The notes below the pieces were generated by a model that saw only the letters and a program-made list of their open reading frames with translations, ran no database searches and was not told where the DNA came from. From an uncultured Pelagibacteraceae bacterium (GTDB taxonomy: Bacteria > Pseudomonadota > Alphaproteobacteria > Pelagibacterales > Pelagibacteraceae): a stretch of 64,000 bases of DNA. The position numbers were made by a program, and so were the translations under genes. The stretch is taken from assembly GCA_902582155.1 (NCBI GenBank), contig CACHRI010000003.1, forward strand, positions 1 to 64,000. The letters run 5' to 3'. Of the stretch, positions 8,603 to 18,631 are shown piece after piece. Every line of letters begins with the position of its first letter. Positions within the stretch are counted from its first letter, which is position 1.

Positions 8603-10498
8603 ATGAACTTTAAAAACCTTTTAATGTGGGCAATTATAATTTTCCTCTCAGTAGGATTATTTAATATGTTCCAAGATCCTGATAAAATTAACGCTAATAA
8701 TAATCAGATAGCATTCTCAAAGTTTCTAACTGAAGTAGACTCTGGTAGGGTTGTCGAGGTTAAAATACAAGGGAATAATATATCCGGAATTTTAGCAGAT
8801 GGGAATAATTTCTCAACTTTTTCTCCAAACTACCCAAATCTAGTTGAGAAATTATCTGAAAAGGGAGTTAACATAACTGCTTCACCAAAAGAAGATAAAA
8901 TGCCATCACTCTTAGGAATACTTTTATCATGGTTTCCAATGCTGCTTTTGATTGGAGTTTGGATTTTTTTTATGCGTCAAATGCAAGGTGGAAAAGGTGG
9001 TGCCATGGGCTTTGGCAGATCTAAAGCAAAATTATTAAACGAGGCGACAGGCAAAGTTACATTTAATGATGTGGCCGGTGTAGAAGAAGCAAAAGAGGAA
9101 GTTGAAGAAATTGTAGAATTTTTAAGAGATCCGAAAAAATTTAGCAGACTTGGTGGAAAAATACCAAAAGGTGCTTTGCTAATTGGTCCTCCTGGAACTG
9201 GAAAAACTTTGCTCGCAAAAGCAATTGCTGGTGAAGCAAACGTTCCCTTTTTCTCTATATCTGGATCAGATTTTGTAGAAATGTTTGTGGGCGTTGGCGC
9301 ATCAAGAGTAAGAGACATGTTTGAGCAAGGTAAAAAAAATTCACCATGTATAATATTTATTGATGAAATCGATGCCGTTGGCAGAAGTAGAGGTGCTGGA
9401 CTAGGTGGTGGTAATGATGAGAGAGAACAAACGCTAAATCAGCTTCTTGTTGAAATGGATGGTTTTGATACTAATGAAGGAATAATTTTAATTGCAGCCA
9501 CTAATAGGCCAGATGTACTAGACCCCGCTCTCTTAAGACCAGGTAGATTTGACAGACAGGTTGTTGTTGGAAATCCAGATATTATAGGAAGAGAAGCAAT
9601 TTTAAAAGTTCATATTAAAAAAATTAATACAGGTCCAGATGTTAAACTCAGAACAATAGCAAGAGGAACTCCTGGTTTCTCAGGGGCAGATTTAGCAAAT
9701 TTAGTTAATGAGTCAGCTTTACTTGCAGCCAGAAAAAATAAAAGAGTTGTTACTATGTCTGATGTAGAAGAAGCAAAAGATAAGGTCATGATGGGTGCTG
9801 AGAGAAGATCTATGGTAATGAGTGAAGATGAAAAAAAATTAACCGCTTATCACGAGGGTGGTCATGCGATAGTTGCTTTAAATGAAAAAGCTTCAGATCC
9901 TATTCACAAGGCTACAATTATTCCTAGAGGAAGAGCCTTAGGTATGGTGATGAGGCTGCCAGAGAGAGACCAATTATCAGTTACTAGAGAAAAAATGCAC
10001 TCTGATATAGCAGTAGCTATGGGTGGAAGAATTGCAGAAGAAATTATTTTTGGACACGATAAAGTGACATCAGGAGCTTCATCTGATATTGACATGGTAA
10101 CAAAAATGGCAAAAAATATGGTAACTAAATACGGCATGAGCAAAGAACTAGGAACAATTGCATACGGGGAAAATGAGGAAGAAGTATTCTTAGGCAGATC
10201 AGTTACTAAACAACAAAATATGTCTGAGGAAACTGCGAGGAAAGTAGATTCTGAGGTTAAAAAAATTGTTGATAAAGGATACGAGAGAGCAAGAAAAATT
10301 CTCACAGAAAAAATTGATGATTTACATAAAATAGCAAAAGCTCTTCTTGTTTATGAAACACTTTCTGGAGACGAAATTAGAGACCTAATTCTAAAAAATA
10401 AGAACCCAACAAGATCATTTGAAAGTGACTTAAAAGACGAGAATAAAGAAACATCAGCTTTAGGCACAATAGGCTTAAAACCAAAGCCAGTTGGTTAA
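8603..10498 (+). CDS. ftsH: ATP-dependent zinc metalloprotease FtsH
   Basis: The 631-residue membrane protease has two N-terminal membrane segments (about residues 5-22 and 105-125) flanking a periplasmic domain. An AAA+ ATPase follows, with Walker A GPPGTGKT (195-202), Walker [12 protein letters not shown] and the second-region-of-homology motif [19 protein letters not shown]. The zinc-protease motif HEGGH is at 417-421 (HEAGH in many homologues). It degrades misfolded membrane proteins and regulators such as sigma-32, which is also encoded here (rpoH). Length is normal. Confidence 0.98.
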   Translation: MNFKNLLMWAIIIFLSVGLFNMFQDPDKINANNNQIAFSKFLTEVDSGRVVEVKIQGNNISGILADGNNFSTFSPNYPNLVEKLSEKGVNITASPKEDKMPSLLGILLSWFPMLLLIGVWIFFMRQMQGGKGGAMGFGRSKAKLLNEATGKVTFNDVAGVEEAKEEVEEIVEFLRDPKKFSRLGGKIPKGALLIGPPGTGKTLLAKAIAGEANVPFFSISGSDFVEMFVGVGASRVRDMFEQGKKNSPCIIFIDEIDAVGRSRGAGLGGGNDEREQTLNQLLVEMDGFDTNEGIILIAATNRPDVLDPALLRPGRFDRQVVVGNPDIIGREAILKVHIKKINTGPDVKLRTIARGTPGFSGADLANLVNESALLAARKNKRVVTMSDVEEAKDKVMMGAERRSMVMSEDEKKLTAYHEGGHAIVALNEKASDPIHKATIIPRGRALGMVMRLPERDQLSVTREKMHSDIAVAMGGRIAEEIIFGHDKVTSGASSDIDMVTKMAKNMVTKYGMSKELGTIAYGENEEEVFLGRSVTKQQNMSEETARKVDSEVKKIVDKGYERARKILTEKIDDLHKIAKALLVYETLSGDEIRDLILKNKNPTRSFESDLKDENKETSALGTIGLKPKPVG

Positions 10499-10501
10499 CA
10501 A

Positions 10502-11563
10502 ATGATAAAATATTACACTCGAGCGTGTAATTTTAAATACGGAATAGTTGCAAAAAATCTTATAAATAAAAAAAAAGCCTTACCTTTATGTGGAAGCAAA
10601 ACAACATGTTTTAGTGATATTGAGATTTTCACAAGAAGAAAGAATAAAATTACTTCAAAAATAATTAATTTTAAAAAAATTCACCTTCTAAGTCCAAGTC
10701 ATAAATATAAAGTTTTAAAAGATTTGAAAAACATAACCTCAAAAAGAAAAAATTTTTTGAAAAACATTAATTTTTCTGAAACTTCAATTATGGGAATTTT
10801 AAATTTAACGCCTGATAGTTTTTCTGATGGCGGAAAATTTAATAAAAAAGATAAGTCGTTTAAACATATATCTCAAATGATTGATTCCGGAGCAGATATA
10901 ATTGATGTGGGAGGTGAGTCCACTAGACCAGGTTCGAAAACTATCAATCCATCAATGGAGTGGAATAGAGTTAAACATGTTATTAAAAATTTTAAAAAAA
11001 ATTTTAAAAAAAAATGCTTATCAATTGATACAAGAAAAAGCGATTTGATGATTAAAAGTATTAAGTACGGAACAGATTTAGTAAATGATGTATCTGGTTT
11101 TAATTATGATAGAAAGTCTCTGCAAATGATTAAGAAATATAATGTACCTAAAGTACTTCATCATATGCAAGGCACTCCAAATACAATGCAAAAAAATCCT
11201 AAATATAAAAACGTCTTATTAGATATTTATGATTTTTTTGAAAATAGTATAAATAACAAATACATTGGTAATAAAATTATTTTGGATCCAGGAATAGGTT
11301 TTGGAAAAACTTTGAAACATAATTTGACTTTAATTTCTAAGATTTCTTTGTTTCATAGTCTTGGGTTTCCTATTTTGGTCGGTACATCAAGAAAAAGATT
11401 TATTAATCAAATATCAATGAGAAATGATAGCAAAGATAGGACCGGAGGCACTTTAGCATCAGTACTTTATTTATTGTCACAAGGTGTACAAATTTTTAGG
11501 GTACATAATGTTAATGAAGTAAAACAAGGAATTTTAGTTTATAAAGAAATAATATCTAATTGA
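10502..11563 (+). CDS. folP: Dihydropteroate synthase
   Basis: The 353-residue protein carries the DHPS core from about residue 95: SIMGILNLTPDSFSDGG, DIIDVGGESTRPGS, CLSIDTRKSD, LVNDVSGF and ILDPGIGFGKT. It joins pterin pyrophosphate to p-aminobenzoate in folate synthesis. An N-terminal extension of about 90 residues precedes the core, as is common in alphaproteobacterial FolP. The gene follows ftsH by three bases and its TGA stop overlaps the glmM ATG by one base. Confidence 0.96.
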   Translation: MIKYYTRACNFKYGIVAKNLINKKKALPLCGSKTTCFSDIEIFTRRKNKITSKIINFKKIHLLSPSHKYKVLKDLKNITSKRKNFLKNINFSETSIMGILNLTPDSFSDGGKFNKKDKSFKHISQMIDSGADIIDVGGESTRPGSKTINPSMEWNRVKHVIKNFKKNFKKKCLSIDTRKSDLMIKSIKYGTDLVNDVSGFNYDRKSLQMIKKYNVPKVLHHMQGTPNTMQKNPKYKNVLLDIYDFFENSINNKYIGNKIILDPGIGFGKTLKHNLTLISKISLFHSLGFPILVGTSRKRFINQISMRNDSKDRTGGTLASVLYLLSQGVQIFRVHNVNEVKQGILVYKEIISN

Positions 11564-12894
11564 TGAAAAATAAATACTTCGGTACTGATGGCATAAGAGG
11601 AACTGTTAATAAAGGAAATATAACAGGTGAAAAATTTTTTAAGTTTGGTTTAGCTTCTGGCACATACTTTAAAAACCAAAAAAGAAATAAACAAATAGCA
11701 ATAATAGCTAAAGATACAAGGTTGTCAGGTTACACTTTGGAACCTGCACTAGTATCTGGACTTGCCTCCGGGGGAATGCATGTTTTTACTCTGGGTCCGC
11801 TTCCCACAAATGGTTTAGCAATGCTTACAAAAACAATGAAAGCAAATATGGGCATAATGATTACAGCATCACACAATCCATACTGCGATAATGGTTTGAA
11901 ACTATTTGGACCAGACGGCATGAAATTATCAGATAAAATTGAAAAAAAAATTGAAAAACTTATCGATACCAATAATACAAAACAACTAACAAATCCAAAA
12001 TTATTAGGCAGAGTAAAAAGATTAGAAGACGGAAATGATAAATATATTAAAATTCTAAAAAATAATTTTCCAAATAATTTTAATTTAAAAGGAATTAAAA
12101 TAGTTTTAGATTGTGCTAATGGAGCAGGTTACAAAGCAGCTCCTAAATTACTTGAGGAGCTAGGAGCCAAAGTTTACCCGATAGGAGTTAAGCCTAACGG
12201 GCTAAATATTAATGAGAGATGCGGTTCTACTTATCCATCTAAAATAAGATCAGGGGTAAGAAAGTATAAAGCACATATTGGAATTTCTTTTGATGGAGAT
12301 GCAGATAGAATAATTATGTGCGATGAAAAAGGGAAGATTATAAATGGTGATCAAATAATTGCTATGCTAGCAAAAAGGTGGAAATTTAAGAAAATTTTAA
12401 AAGGGGGAGTGGTCGGGACATTAATGTCTAATTATGGGTTAGAAAAATTTTTAAAAGATGAGAAAATCAAATTTCATAGATCAAAAGTAGGAGATAGATA
12501 CGTAAAAGAAAAAATGAAAAAACTTAACTATAATTTAGGCGGAGAACAGTCTGGACATATAATCCTAGGAAAGTTTGCAACAACAGGCGATGGTCTACTA
12601 GTAGCTTTAGAGGTTTTATTTTCTTTAAGAAAAGGTAAAAAGGCTAGTGAAATATTAAATGTTTTTAAACCTTTACCGCAGACTTTGGTTAATGTGATTG
12701 TGAAAGATAAAAATGTTATTAATTCTTTTAGATGTAAAAATGCGATTAGAAGTGCCACCAAATTAATGGGAAATAAAGGAAGAATACTTGTAAGAAAATC
12801 TGGGACTGAGCCTAAAATAAGAATTATGGCTGAGTCTTATGATGAAAAGTCTATTATAAAATGTATCAAAATGATAAAAAAATCAATTAATTAA
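11563..12894 (+). CDS. glmM: Phosphoglucosamine mutase
   Basis: The 443-residue protein belongs to the alpha-D-phosphohexomutase family. It shows KYFGTDGIRG at the start, the catalytic phosphoserine loop TASHNP (Ser103), the metal loop DGDADR and the C-terminal phosphate loop RKSGTEPKIR. It makes glucosamine-1-phosphate for peptidoglycan and lipid A precursors. A TTG codon three bases upstream could extend the frame, but the ATG at 11563 overlaps the folP stop (TGATG) and gives the conserved N-terminus, so I chose it. Confidence 0.97.
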   Translation: MKNKYFGTDGIRGTVNKGNITGEKFFKFGLASGTYFKNQKRNKQIAIIAKDTRLSGYTLEPALVSGLASGGMHVFTLGPLPTNGLAMLTKTMKANMGIMITASHNPYCDNGLKLFGPDGMKLSDKIEKKIEKLIDTNNTKQLTNPKLLGRVKRLEDGNDKYIKILKNNFPNNFNLKGIKIVLDCANGAGYKAAPKLLEELGAKVYPIGVKPNGLNINERCGSTYPSKIRSGVRKYKAHIGISFDGDADRIIMCDEKGKIINGDQIIAMLAKRWKFKKILKGGVVGTLMSNYGLEKFLKDEKIKFHRSKVGDRYVKEKMKKLNYNLGGEQSGHIILGKFATTGDGLLVALEVLFSLRKGKKASEILNVFKPLPQTLVNVIVKDKNVINSFRCKNAIRSATKLMGNKGRILVRKSGTEPKIRIMAESYDEKSIIKCIKMIKKSIN

Positions 12895-12895
12895 C

Positions 12896-13708
12896 TTGAA
12901 GCCAAGGTCAAAAATATTAATAGTTGCAGGTTCAGATTCATCTGGTGGCGCTGGAATTCAGGCAGATATCAAAACAGTTACTGCTCTTGGAGGCTATGCG
13001 ATGACAGCTATCACGGCTGTGACTGCGCAAAATACAACAGGTGTAAAATCTGTTTTTCCTATAAGCCCACAAGAAATAAAAAACCAAATATTGTTCACAT
13101 CAAAAGATATAAGGCCTGATGCAATAAAAATTGGCATGCTTAACTCATCAGAAGTAATTAACGTAGTGTCAAGTTCATTAAATCAAATTAAAACAAAAAA
13201 AATAATTTTGGATCCCGTAATGGTGGCCAAAGGAGGTTTTAAATTAATTAATGAAAAAGCAATAAAAACTCTTAAAAATAAATTAATAAGAAAAGTTACT
13301 TTAATAACTCCAAATATTCCTGAAGCTGAAGTTTTAACAGGATTAAAAATAAAAGGATTAAAAGATATGATTAAAGCTGCAAAAAAACTTTCAAAAATGG
13401 GGGTAAAAAATATTTTGATTAAAGGTGGTCATAGCACAAATCAGATTATGAGTGATGTTTTGCTTAATGGAAAAAAACTTATAATTTTCAATAATACAAG
13501 GATCAAAACTAAAAATACACACGGAACTGGTTGCACATTATCAACTGCAATTGCAACTTTTTTTACGTGTGGAAAAACTTTAATTAAGTCCTGTGAGCTG
13601 GGAATTAAATATGTTAATCATTCTATTAAATCTAATCTTAACTATGGAAAAGGTCATGGACCAATAAATCATTTGAGCTCAATTAATATAGATAGGAAAT
13701 TTAAATAA
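12896..13708 (+). CDS. thiD: Hydroxymethylpyrimidine phosphate kinase
   Basis: The 270-residue ribokinase-fold protein shows the ThiD signatures [17 protein letters not shown] near the N-terminus, [21 protein letters not shown] and the anion-hole motif [14 protein letters not shown]. It phosphorylates hydroxymethylpyrimidine (phosphate) for thiamine synthesis or salvage. The start is a TTG codon one base after the glmM stop, and no ATG fits the conserved N-terminus. Its TAA stop overlaps the purA ATG by one base (TAATG). Confidence 0.95.
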   Translation: MKPRSKILIVAGSDSSGGAGIQADIKTVTALGGYAMTAITAVTAQNTTGVKSVFPISPQEIKNQILFTSKDIRPDAIKIGMLNSSEVINVVSSSLNQIKTKKIILDPVMVAKGGFKLINEKAIKTLKNKLIRKVTLITPNIPEAEVLTGLKIKGLKDMIKAAKKLSKMGVKNILIKGGHSTNQIMSDVLLNGKKLIIFNNTRIKTKNTHGTGCTLSTAIATFFTCGKTLIKSCELGIKYVNHSIKSNLNYGKGHGPINHLSSINIDRKFK

Positions 13709-14994
13709 TGAGAAATGTTGTAGTAGTAGGCTCACAATGGGGAGATGAAGGAAAAGGTAAAATTGTAGACTGGCTATCGAGCGAGGCTGATGTAGTTATT
13801 AGATTTCAAGGAGGCCATAATGCTGGCCACACATTAGTTATAGATGGCGTAACCTATAAGCTTAGACTTTTACCATCTGGAATAGTGAGAAAAAATAAGA
13901 TTTCAGTTATTGGTAACGGAGTAGTGATAGATCCATGGGCACTGTTAGAGGAAATAAGAGAAATTAAATCTAAAGGTGTTCATGTTGATGAAAAAAATTT
14001 AATTATTTCTGAGGCTGCAAACCTAATTCTACCATTTCACAAAGAGATGGATGAAATAAGGGAAGACGCAGCTGGCAAAGCAAAAATAGGAACTACAAGA
14101 AGAGGTATTGGCCCTGCCTATGAAGATAAAATTGGAAGAAGATCGATAAGAGTAATGGATTTAGTTTCTGAAAATAACCTAGATCACAGATTGGAAACTG
14201 TTTTAATTCATCATAATGCTATAAGAAAAGGACTTGGTAAAAAAATTTTTAAAAAAGATCAATTAAAAAAAGATTTATTATCAATAGCACCTGAGATACT
14301 CAAATTCTCAAAACCTGTTTGGAAAAAAATTGATGAATTTAAATCACAAGGAAAAAAGATACTTTTTGAAGGTGCACAAGGAATTTTGCTTGATGTAGAT
14401 CACGGGACTTATCCTTTTGTGACTTCATCGAATACAGTCGCCTCTGCCGCTGCTACTGGCACGGGATGTGGATTGAGTACTATAAATTATGTTTTGGGTA
14501 TTACTAAAGCTTATACAACTAGGGTAGGAGAAGGGCCCTTTCCAACAGAACTGAAAGATAATATAGGAGAGACTTTAGGCACACGAGGTAAAGAATTTGG
14601 AACAGTAACTAGCAGGAAGAGAAGGTGCGGGTGGTTTGATGGTGTGCTTGTTAGGCAGACAATTAAAATTTCAGGTATAGATGGAATTGCATTAACTAAA
14701 CTTGATGTTTTAGACGAATTAGACGAGATTAAAATATGTATAGGTTACGATTTAAATGGAAAAAAAATTGACTATTTGCCTGCTTCAGTTGAGGATCAAC
14801 TAAAAGTGAGACCAATTTATAAAACCTACAAAGGATGGAAATCTTCAACAAAAGGTATTAAATCCTTTGATGAATTACCAAAAAATGCTCAAGCCTATAT
14901 TAGCGGATTAGAAAAATTTATTGAAACAAAAGTTGCAAGTATTTCAACAAGTCCAGAAAGAAAAGACACAATTTTAATAGAAAGTCCTTTTTAA
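13708..14994 (+). CDS. purA: Adenylosuccinate synthetase
   Basis: The 428-residue enzyme begins with the family hallmark [18 protein letters not shown] (catalytic Asp13) followed by [10 protein letters not shown] (His41). [15 protein letters not shown] and [18 protein letters not shown] are further conserved blocks. It converts IMP plus aspartate to adenylosuccinate with GTP, the AMP branch of purine synthesis. guaB and guaA, the GMP branch, lie at the far end of the window. Its 3' end is only four bases from the convergent rpoH stop. Confidence 0.98.
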   Translation: MRNVVVVGSQWGDEGKGKIVDWLSSEADVVIRFQGGHNAGHTLVIDGVTYKLRLLPSGIVRKNKISVIGNGVVIDPWALLEEIREIKSKGVHVDEKNLIISEAANLILPFHKEMDEIREDAAGKAKIGTTRRGIGPAYEDKIGRRSIRVMDLVSENNLDHRLETVLIHHNAIRKGLGKKIFKKDQLKKDLLSIAPEILKFSKPVWKKIDEFKSQGKKILFEGAQGILLDVDHGTYPFVTSSNTVASAAATGTGCGLSTINYVLGITKAYTTRVGEGPFPTELKDNIGETLGTRGKEFGTVTSRKRRCGWFDGVLVRQTIKISGIDGIALTKLDVLDELDEIKICIGYDLNGKKIDYLPASVEDQLKVRPIYKTYKGWKSSTKGIKSFDELPKNAQAYISGLEKFIETKVASISTSPERKDTILIESPF

Positions 14995-14998
14995 TATT

Positions 14999-15895
14999 TT
15001 AATTTTTCGGTAGCAAATTTTTTGATTTACTAGCATTTATCATCGATTTTTGAAGTTTTTCAAAAGCCTTCGTTTCAATTTGTCTTACTCTTTCTCTGCT
15101 AATTTTATATTTTGTACTTAATTCTTCTAAAGTTTTTGGATTTTCATTAAGTCTTCTTGCTTCTAAAATACCTTTTTCTCTATCATTTAAAATACTCATT
15201 GCGTTTTTTAACAGGTCTTTTCTGTCTTCAAATTCTTGTTGCTGGGAAAGAACTAATTCTTGATCTAAGCTTTCATCTACAAGCCAATCTTGCCATTCAT
15301 CTTCTTCTCCGGCTTTAATCGGACTATTTAAAGATTTTTCCTGACCCATCATTCTCCTATTCATATTAATTACTTCTTCTGAGTCTACGTCTAATCTCTT
15401 AGATATTTCTTTTACTTGGTTTTCCCTTAAGTCACCTTCTTGTTCAGGAGCTATTTGATTTTTAATTTTTTTTAAATTAAAAAAAAGTTTTTTTTGTGCA
15501 GTAGTTGTGCCCATTTTTACGAGACTCCAAGATCTTAAGACGTACTCTTGTATTGCAGCTTTTATCCACCACATAGCATATGTAGCTAATCTAAAACCTT
15601 TATCTGGATCAAATTTTTTAACAGCTTGCATCAAACCTATGTTTCCTTCGGAAATAAGTTCATTTACAGGCAGACCGTAACCTCTATAGCCCATAGCTAT
15701 TTTAGCAACTAATCTTAGGTGACTAGTAACTAATTTATGTGCAGCTTTTAAATTGCCTCTCTCTTTCCAATTTTTTGCTAATAAATATTCCTCTTCAGCA
15801 TCAAGCATCGGAAATTTTTTAATTTGCGATAGATAAACTGAAAGCCCGCCAGAGATAGGACTTGGTAAATTTGTTAATTGTTTATCTTTTTTCAT
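14999..15895 (-). CDS. rpoH: RNA polymerase sigma-32 (heat shock) factor
   Basis: The 298-residue sigma-70 family protein has region 1.2/2 (LDAEEEYLLAKNWKERG, LRLVAKIAMGYRGYGLPVNE, FRLATYAMWWIKAAIQEYVL) and a C-terminal region 4 helix-turn-helix (LEELSTKYKISRERVRQIET). The QKKLFFNLKKIK stretch is the RpoH box found in sigma-32 and not in other group members. It directs transcription of chaperone and protease genes. FtsH, its usual degrader, is encoded in the window. It ends four bases from purA, with no terminator visible. Confidence 0.95.
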   Translation of the reverse strand: MKKDKQLTNLPSPISGGLSVYLSQIKKFPMLDAEEEYLLAKNWKERGNLKAAHKLVTSHLRLVAKIAMGYRGYGLPVNELISEGNIGLMQAVKKFDPDKGFRLATYAMWWIKAAIQEYVLRSWSLVKMGTTTAQKKLFFNLKKIKNQIAPEQEGDLRENQVKEISKRLDVDSEEVINMNRRMMGQEKSLNSPIKAGEEDEWQDWLVDESLDQELVLSQQQEFEDRKDLLKNAMSILNDREKGILEARRLNENPKTLEELSTKYKISRERVRQIETKAFEKLQKSMINASKSKNLLPKN

Positions 15896-15925
15896 GATGA
15901 CTATTTATACAAAAAATTAATAATT

Positions 15926-16915
15926 TCAATTCTTAAAATTTTCAAGAAAATTCAATAGTTTTTCAAATTTTAATGGAAGTTTTGATGAAAATTCTAAATT
16001 TTTTAAGCTCACTGGATGTCTAAAGCCTAAAATTGATGCATGTAATGCCTGACCTTTAAAAGATTTTAAAATGTCCTCGAAGTTTTTGTCAATTTTTTTG
16101 AATGTCATATTTTTCTTATTATATTTTTGATCACCTAATATGCTAGTTTTTTTATAATTCATGTGAACTCTAATTTGATGGGTTCGACCTGTTTCTAGTT
16201 CAAATTCAATTAAACTAATTTTTGGAATATTTTTTTTGTCAAAAACTTTCAAAGTTTTATAATTCGTGATAGCTTTTTTACCCTTAAGTTCATCATTAGT
16301 CATTAACTGCCTATTTTTTTTGCTTCTTCTAATAAAAGTTGAAATTTTTCCATTTAAAGGCCTTAACACCCCCCAAATAAGCGCAAAATATTTTCTCTTA
16401 ATAGAGTGATCACTAAATTGTTTACCTAATTCAGCATGAGCTAAATTATTTTTGGCCACAACTAATAAACCACTCGTATCTTTATCAATTCTATGAACTA
16501 TTCCTGGCCTTTGCTCACCATTAAGATTTGAGAGAGTATTTTTATATTTTCCCAGTAAAATATTAACCAGAGTATCAAATTTGTTTCCAGCCCCCGGATG
16601 TACCACCATTCCTTGTGGCTTATCTACAACAATAATATCTTCATCGTCATAAACTATTTTTACCTTTTTGTTTGAGGGTTTTATAGTTTCATAACTTTTC
16701 TCTTCAAAAGAAATTTCTATTACATCTTTTTTTTTCAATTTTTTTGACTGAGAGACAATAGGTTTTCCATTAAGCTTCACATTTGTTTTTTTTATTATCT
16801 TTTTAATATTTGACCTAGTTAAATGATCTATATTTTTCGAAAGAAAAATATCTAGCCTTTCTCCTGAGCTTTCTTCATCGCATATTATCTTTGTATTGTT
16901 TTTTAAAATGTTCAT
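15926..16915 (-). CDS. rluD: 23S rRNA pseudouridine synthase, RluD type
   Basis: The 329-residue protein has an N-terminal S4 RNA-binding domain (about residues 18-80) and a RluA/RluD catalytic domain. The active-site motif HRIDKDTSGLLVVAKN contains the catalytic Asp, and GRTHQIRVH is the conserved C-terminal block. It isomerises uridines in 23S rRNA (E. coli RluD targets 1911/1915/1917 of helix 69). It lies 30 bases upstream of rpoH on the same strand, so the two may share a transcript. Confidence 0.94.
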   Translation of the reverse strand: MNILKNNTKIICDEESSGERLDIFLSKNIDHLTRSNIKKIIKKTNVKLNGKPIVSQSKKLKKKDVIEISFEEKSYETIKPSNKKVKIVYDDEDIIVVDKPQGMVVHPGAGNKFDTLVNILLGKYKNTLSNLNGEQRPGIVHRIDKDTSGLLVVAKNNLAHAELGKQFSDHSIKRKYFALIWGVLRPLNGKISTFIRRSKKNRQLMTNDELKGKKAITNYKTLKVFDKKNIPKISLIEFELETGRTHQIRVHMNYKKTSILGDQKYNKKNMTFKKIDKNFEDILKSFKGQALHASILGFRHPVSLKNLEFSSKLPLKFEKLLNFLENFKN

Positions 16916-17021
16916 TTTTCAACCTATACGTTGCTTATTAACTAATAGAAATATACCATTGAACGATAAATAATTATATATTTTAAAATATTTTACCTTA
17001 TAAGTTAAAAAGATTTATTTT

Positions 17022-17098
17022 GCAGCGCTAGCTCAACTGGATAGAGCGATAGACTTCGGATCTATAGGTTCAGGGTTCAAATCCTTGGCGCTGCACCA
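17022..17098 (+). tRNA. tRNA-Arg (anticodon TCG)
   Basis: The cloverleaf is complete: acceptor GCAGCGC / GCGCTGC, D-stem GCTC/GAGC, anticodon stem ATAGA/TCTAT with loop CTTCGGA (anticodon TCG, reads CGA and related codons), and T-arm CAGGG-TTCAAAT-CCTTG. The discriminator is A (17095) and CCA is encoded (17096-17098). The next base is the stop codon of the convergent glycosyltransferase gene, so no spacer exists on its 3' side. The adjacent minus-strand block of surface and transport genes is where an insertion at a tRNA would be expected. Confidence 0.97.
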
Positions 17099-17905
17099 CT
17101 AAACAATCCAATGTTTTAATTTTTCTTTATTGAGTTGAATAAATTTTGGAAAAGTTTGATCTATACTAGTTTTTTGAAGTTTGTAACCTCTTCCAAAAAT
17201 ATCAGCACCTTCCTCTATTTTTTTTTTAATATTATCAGTGTTTGAAAATTTATTTTTATTAAATTCACCATGAGCAAATGATTCTATTTTTTTTGAAATA
17301 TTTTCTGGAGTTTGAAGATAAGCAAAATGCCATCCACCATTCTCTATAATTTGAATATTTTTTATTTTATCAAATCTCCAAAAAGGGTACTTCTTAAATT
17401 TTAAATTTCTTAGCCACTGAGGTGATTTTAGATTTTTTTTCAAACAAATTTTTGATCCGTGCCAATTAGTTTCACCCAAATTGATTAAATTTAATTTATA
17501 CATAAACATTCTTTGGGAAAAGACTGCGTAGTTATTTTTATTAAATTCATTAAGTTTTCCTAAATCAGGAATCTCATCAACATCTGACAAAATTACTATA
17601 TCTTCGTCGTGACAATCCGTTAAACCTCTTAAAATAGAGTTTCTCTGATGTTGTTCAACTAAAGATTCTCCGCCTTCATGAGGTTTTTTAAACTTTTCAG
17701 GTGTATCATCTACAACAATGTACTTAATTTTTTTTTCAAATTTTTTAAAATGATTTGATTTAAAATTTAATTTTTTCTCCTTACCTTGGTGATTTACTGT
17801 GGACTCGACTACAACAAAATAATCGACGTATTCGTCTAAAATATTCATTCTCAAATCTACAATGTGTTCTTCGTTAAAGTATTGAAAGCAATCAAATATT
17901 GCCAT
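17099..17905 (-). CDS. Family 17 glycosyltransferase (GT17-like)
   Basis: The 268-residue protein resembles GT17 (the family of eukaryotic beta-1,4-N-acetylglucosaminyltransferase III). It starts with IFDCFQYFNEEHIVDLRMNI and continues with DYFVVVESTVNHQGKEK. A DxD-like metal motif appears in EDIVILSDVDEIP, and WHFAYLQTPENISKKIESFAH is also typical. GT17 members occur in bacteria, protists and large viruses, and the bacterial acceptor is generally unknown. The stop codon abuts the encoded CCA of tRNA-Arg. It sits three bases after the oxygenase-like gene in a five-gene minus-strand run from tsaC. A surface glycan role is inference. Confidence 0.8.
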   Translation of the reverse strand: MAIFDCFQYFNEEHIVDLRMNILDEYVDYFVVVESTVNHQGKEKKLNFKSNHFKKFEKKIKYIVVDDTPEKFKKPHEGGESLVEQHQRNSILRGLTDCHDEDIVILSDVDEIPDLGKLNEFNKNNYAVFSQRMFMYKLNLINLGETNWHGSKICLKKNLKSPQWLRNLKFKKYPFWRFDKIKNIQIIENGGWHFAYLQTPENISKKIESFAHGEFNKNKFSNTDNIKKKIEEGADIFGRGYKLQKTSIDQTFPKFIQLNKEKLKHWIV

Positions 17906-17908
17906 AAT

Positions 17909-18616
17909 TTATTTTTTAGTAAAAGTTGTTAATCCGATTTTTTTGCCATCTATTTTTGAGGAAGAACAATGAAGATTCGTTCTGTCAAAAACAAGCATTG
18001 ATCCAAGTTCCCATTCATAAACCATATCAATTTCTAACCCTACGAGATTATCTATCTTTTCATGATTTAAATATTTTTTATGGTCGACGGAGCTAAACGG
18101 TTTGTCTCCGTATAGACCAATATGTGCATTTGATCTTTTATTTTGACCATAATTCAATTTTTTAACATTCAATTCGTTTTGATCAATCGTGAAATTAGTA
18201 GATTGACCATAATATCTATTTTTAAATATTACTGTACTACCAACTGGAGTGAGAGGTATTAATGTTTGTTTGTAAATAAGGTCTTCAAAATTAAAACCAC
18301 CATCTATATGTAGGCCTATCGGATTATAACTTTCTTGAAACAATCCATAAATTATATTTCCGCTTTCTGTTTTCAAATTATCGTATTTAAAATCACCAAT
18401 TTCATTTTTTACTCTTTGATAAAACAAATTTTCTAAATCTTTACCGTATTCAATTAACCATCTTTTTTTAATGACATTTTGTTTTTTATTATGTACGGTA
18501 GTTGGCAGCTGTTCATAAAGCTTTAAAAAATCATTGATTTCATTTTTATTAAATAAATTTTTTATCACTTTAGGCGGGCTTTCGTTGCTTTTAATTTCTT
18601 TTATCTTTTTATGCAC
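17909..18616 (-). CDS. 2-oxoglutarate/Fe(II) oxygenase-like protein
   Basis: The 235-residue protein looks like a double-stranded beta-helix dioxygenase. GLHIDGG gives an HxD pair (His103, Asp105), and FDRTNLHCSSS supplies a distal His (His216). The usual Arg that binds 2-oxoglutarate, about ten residues later, appears to be Lys (GKKIGLTTF, Lys225/226). The substrate is unknown. The start is a GTG codon with a GGAGA ribosome site upstream. It lies three bases before the GT17 gene and 15 bases after the ABC permease gene, suggesting that it modifies a glycan or exported product handled by them. That link is inference from neighbours. Confidence 0.65.
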   Translation of the reverse strand: MHKKIKEIKSNESPPKVIKNLFNKNEINDFLKLYEQLPTTVHNKKQNVIKKRWLIEYGKDLENLFYQRVKNEIGDFKYDNLKTESGNIIYGLFQESYNPIGLHIDGGFNFEDLIYKQTLIPLTPVGSTVIFKNRYYGQSTNFTIDQNELNVKKLNYGQNKRSNAHIGLYGDKPFSSVDHKKYLNHEKIDNLVGLEIDMVYEWELGSMLVFDRTNLHCSSSKIDGKKIGLTTFTKK

Positions 18617-18631
18617 TGCTATTCTCCAATG

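Noticed and set aside
9904-10305. 133-codon minus-strand ORF inside ftsH
   Set aside because: It is the shadow of a strongly conserved gene, with no recognisable domain and no promoter or ribosome site.
17022-17098. Integrated element with attachment site at tRNA-Arg
   Set aside because: No integrase gene and no second copy of the tRNA 3' end were seen within the adjacent minus-strand block, so an attachment site cannot be called.
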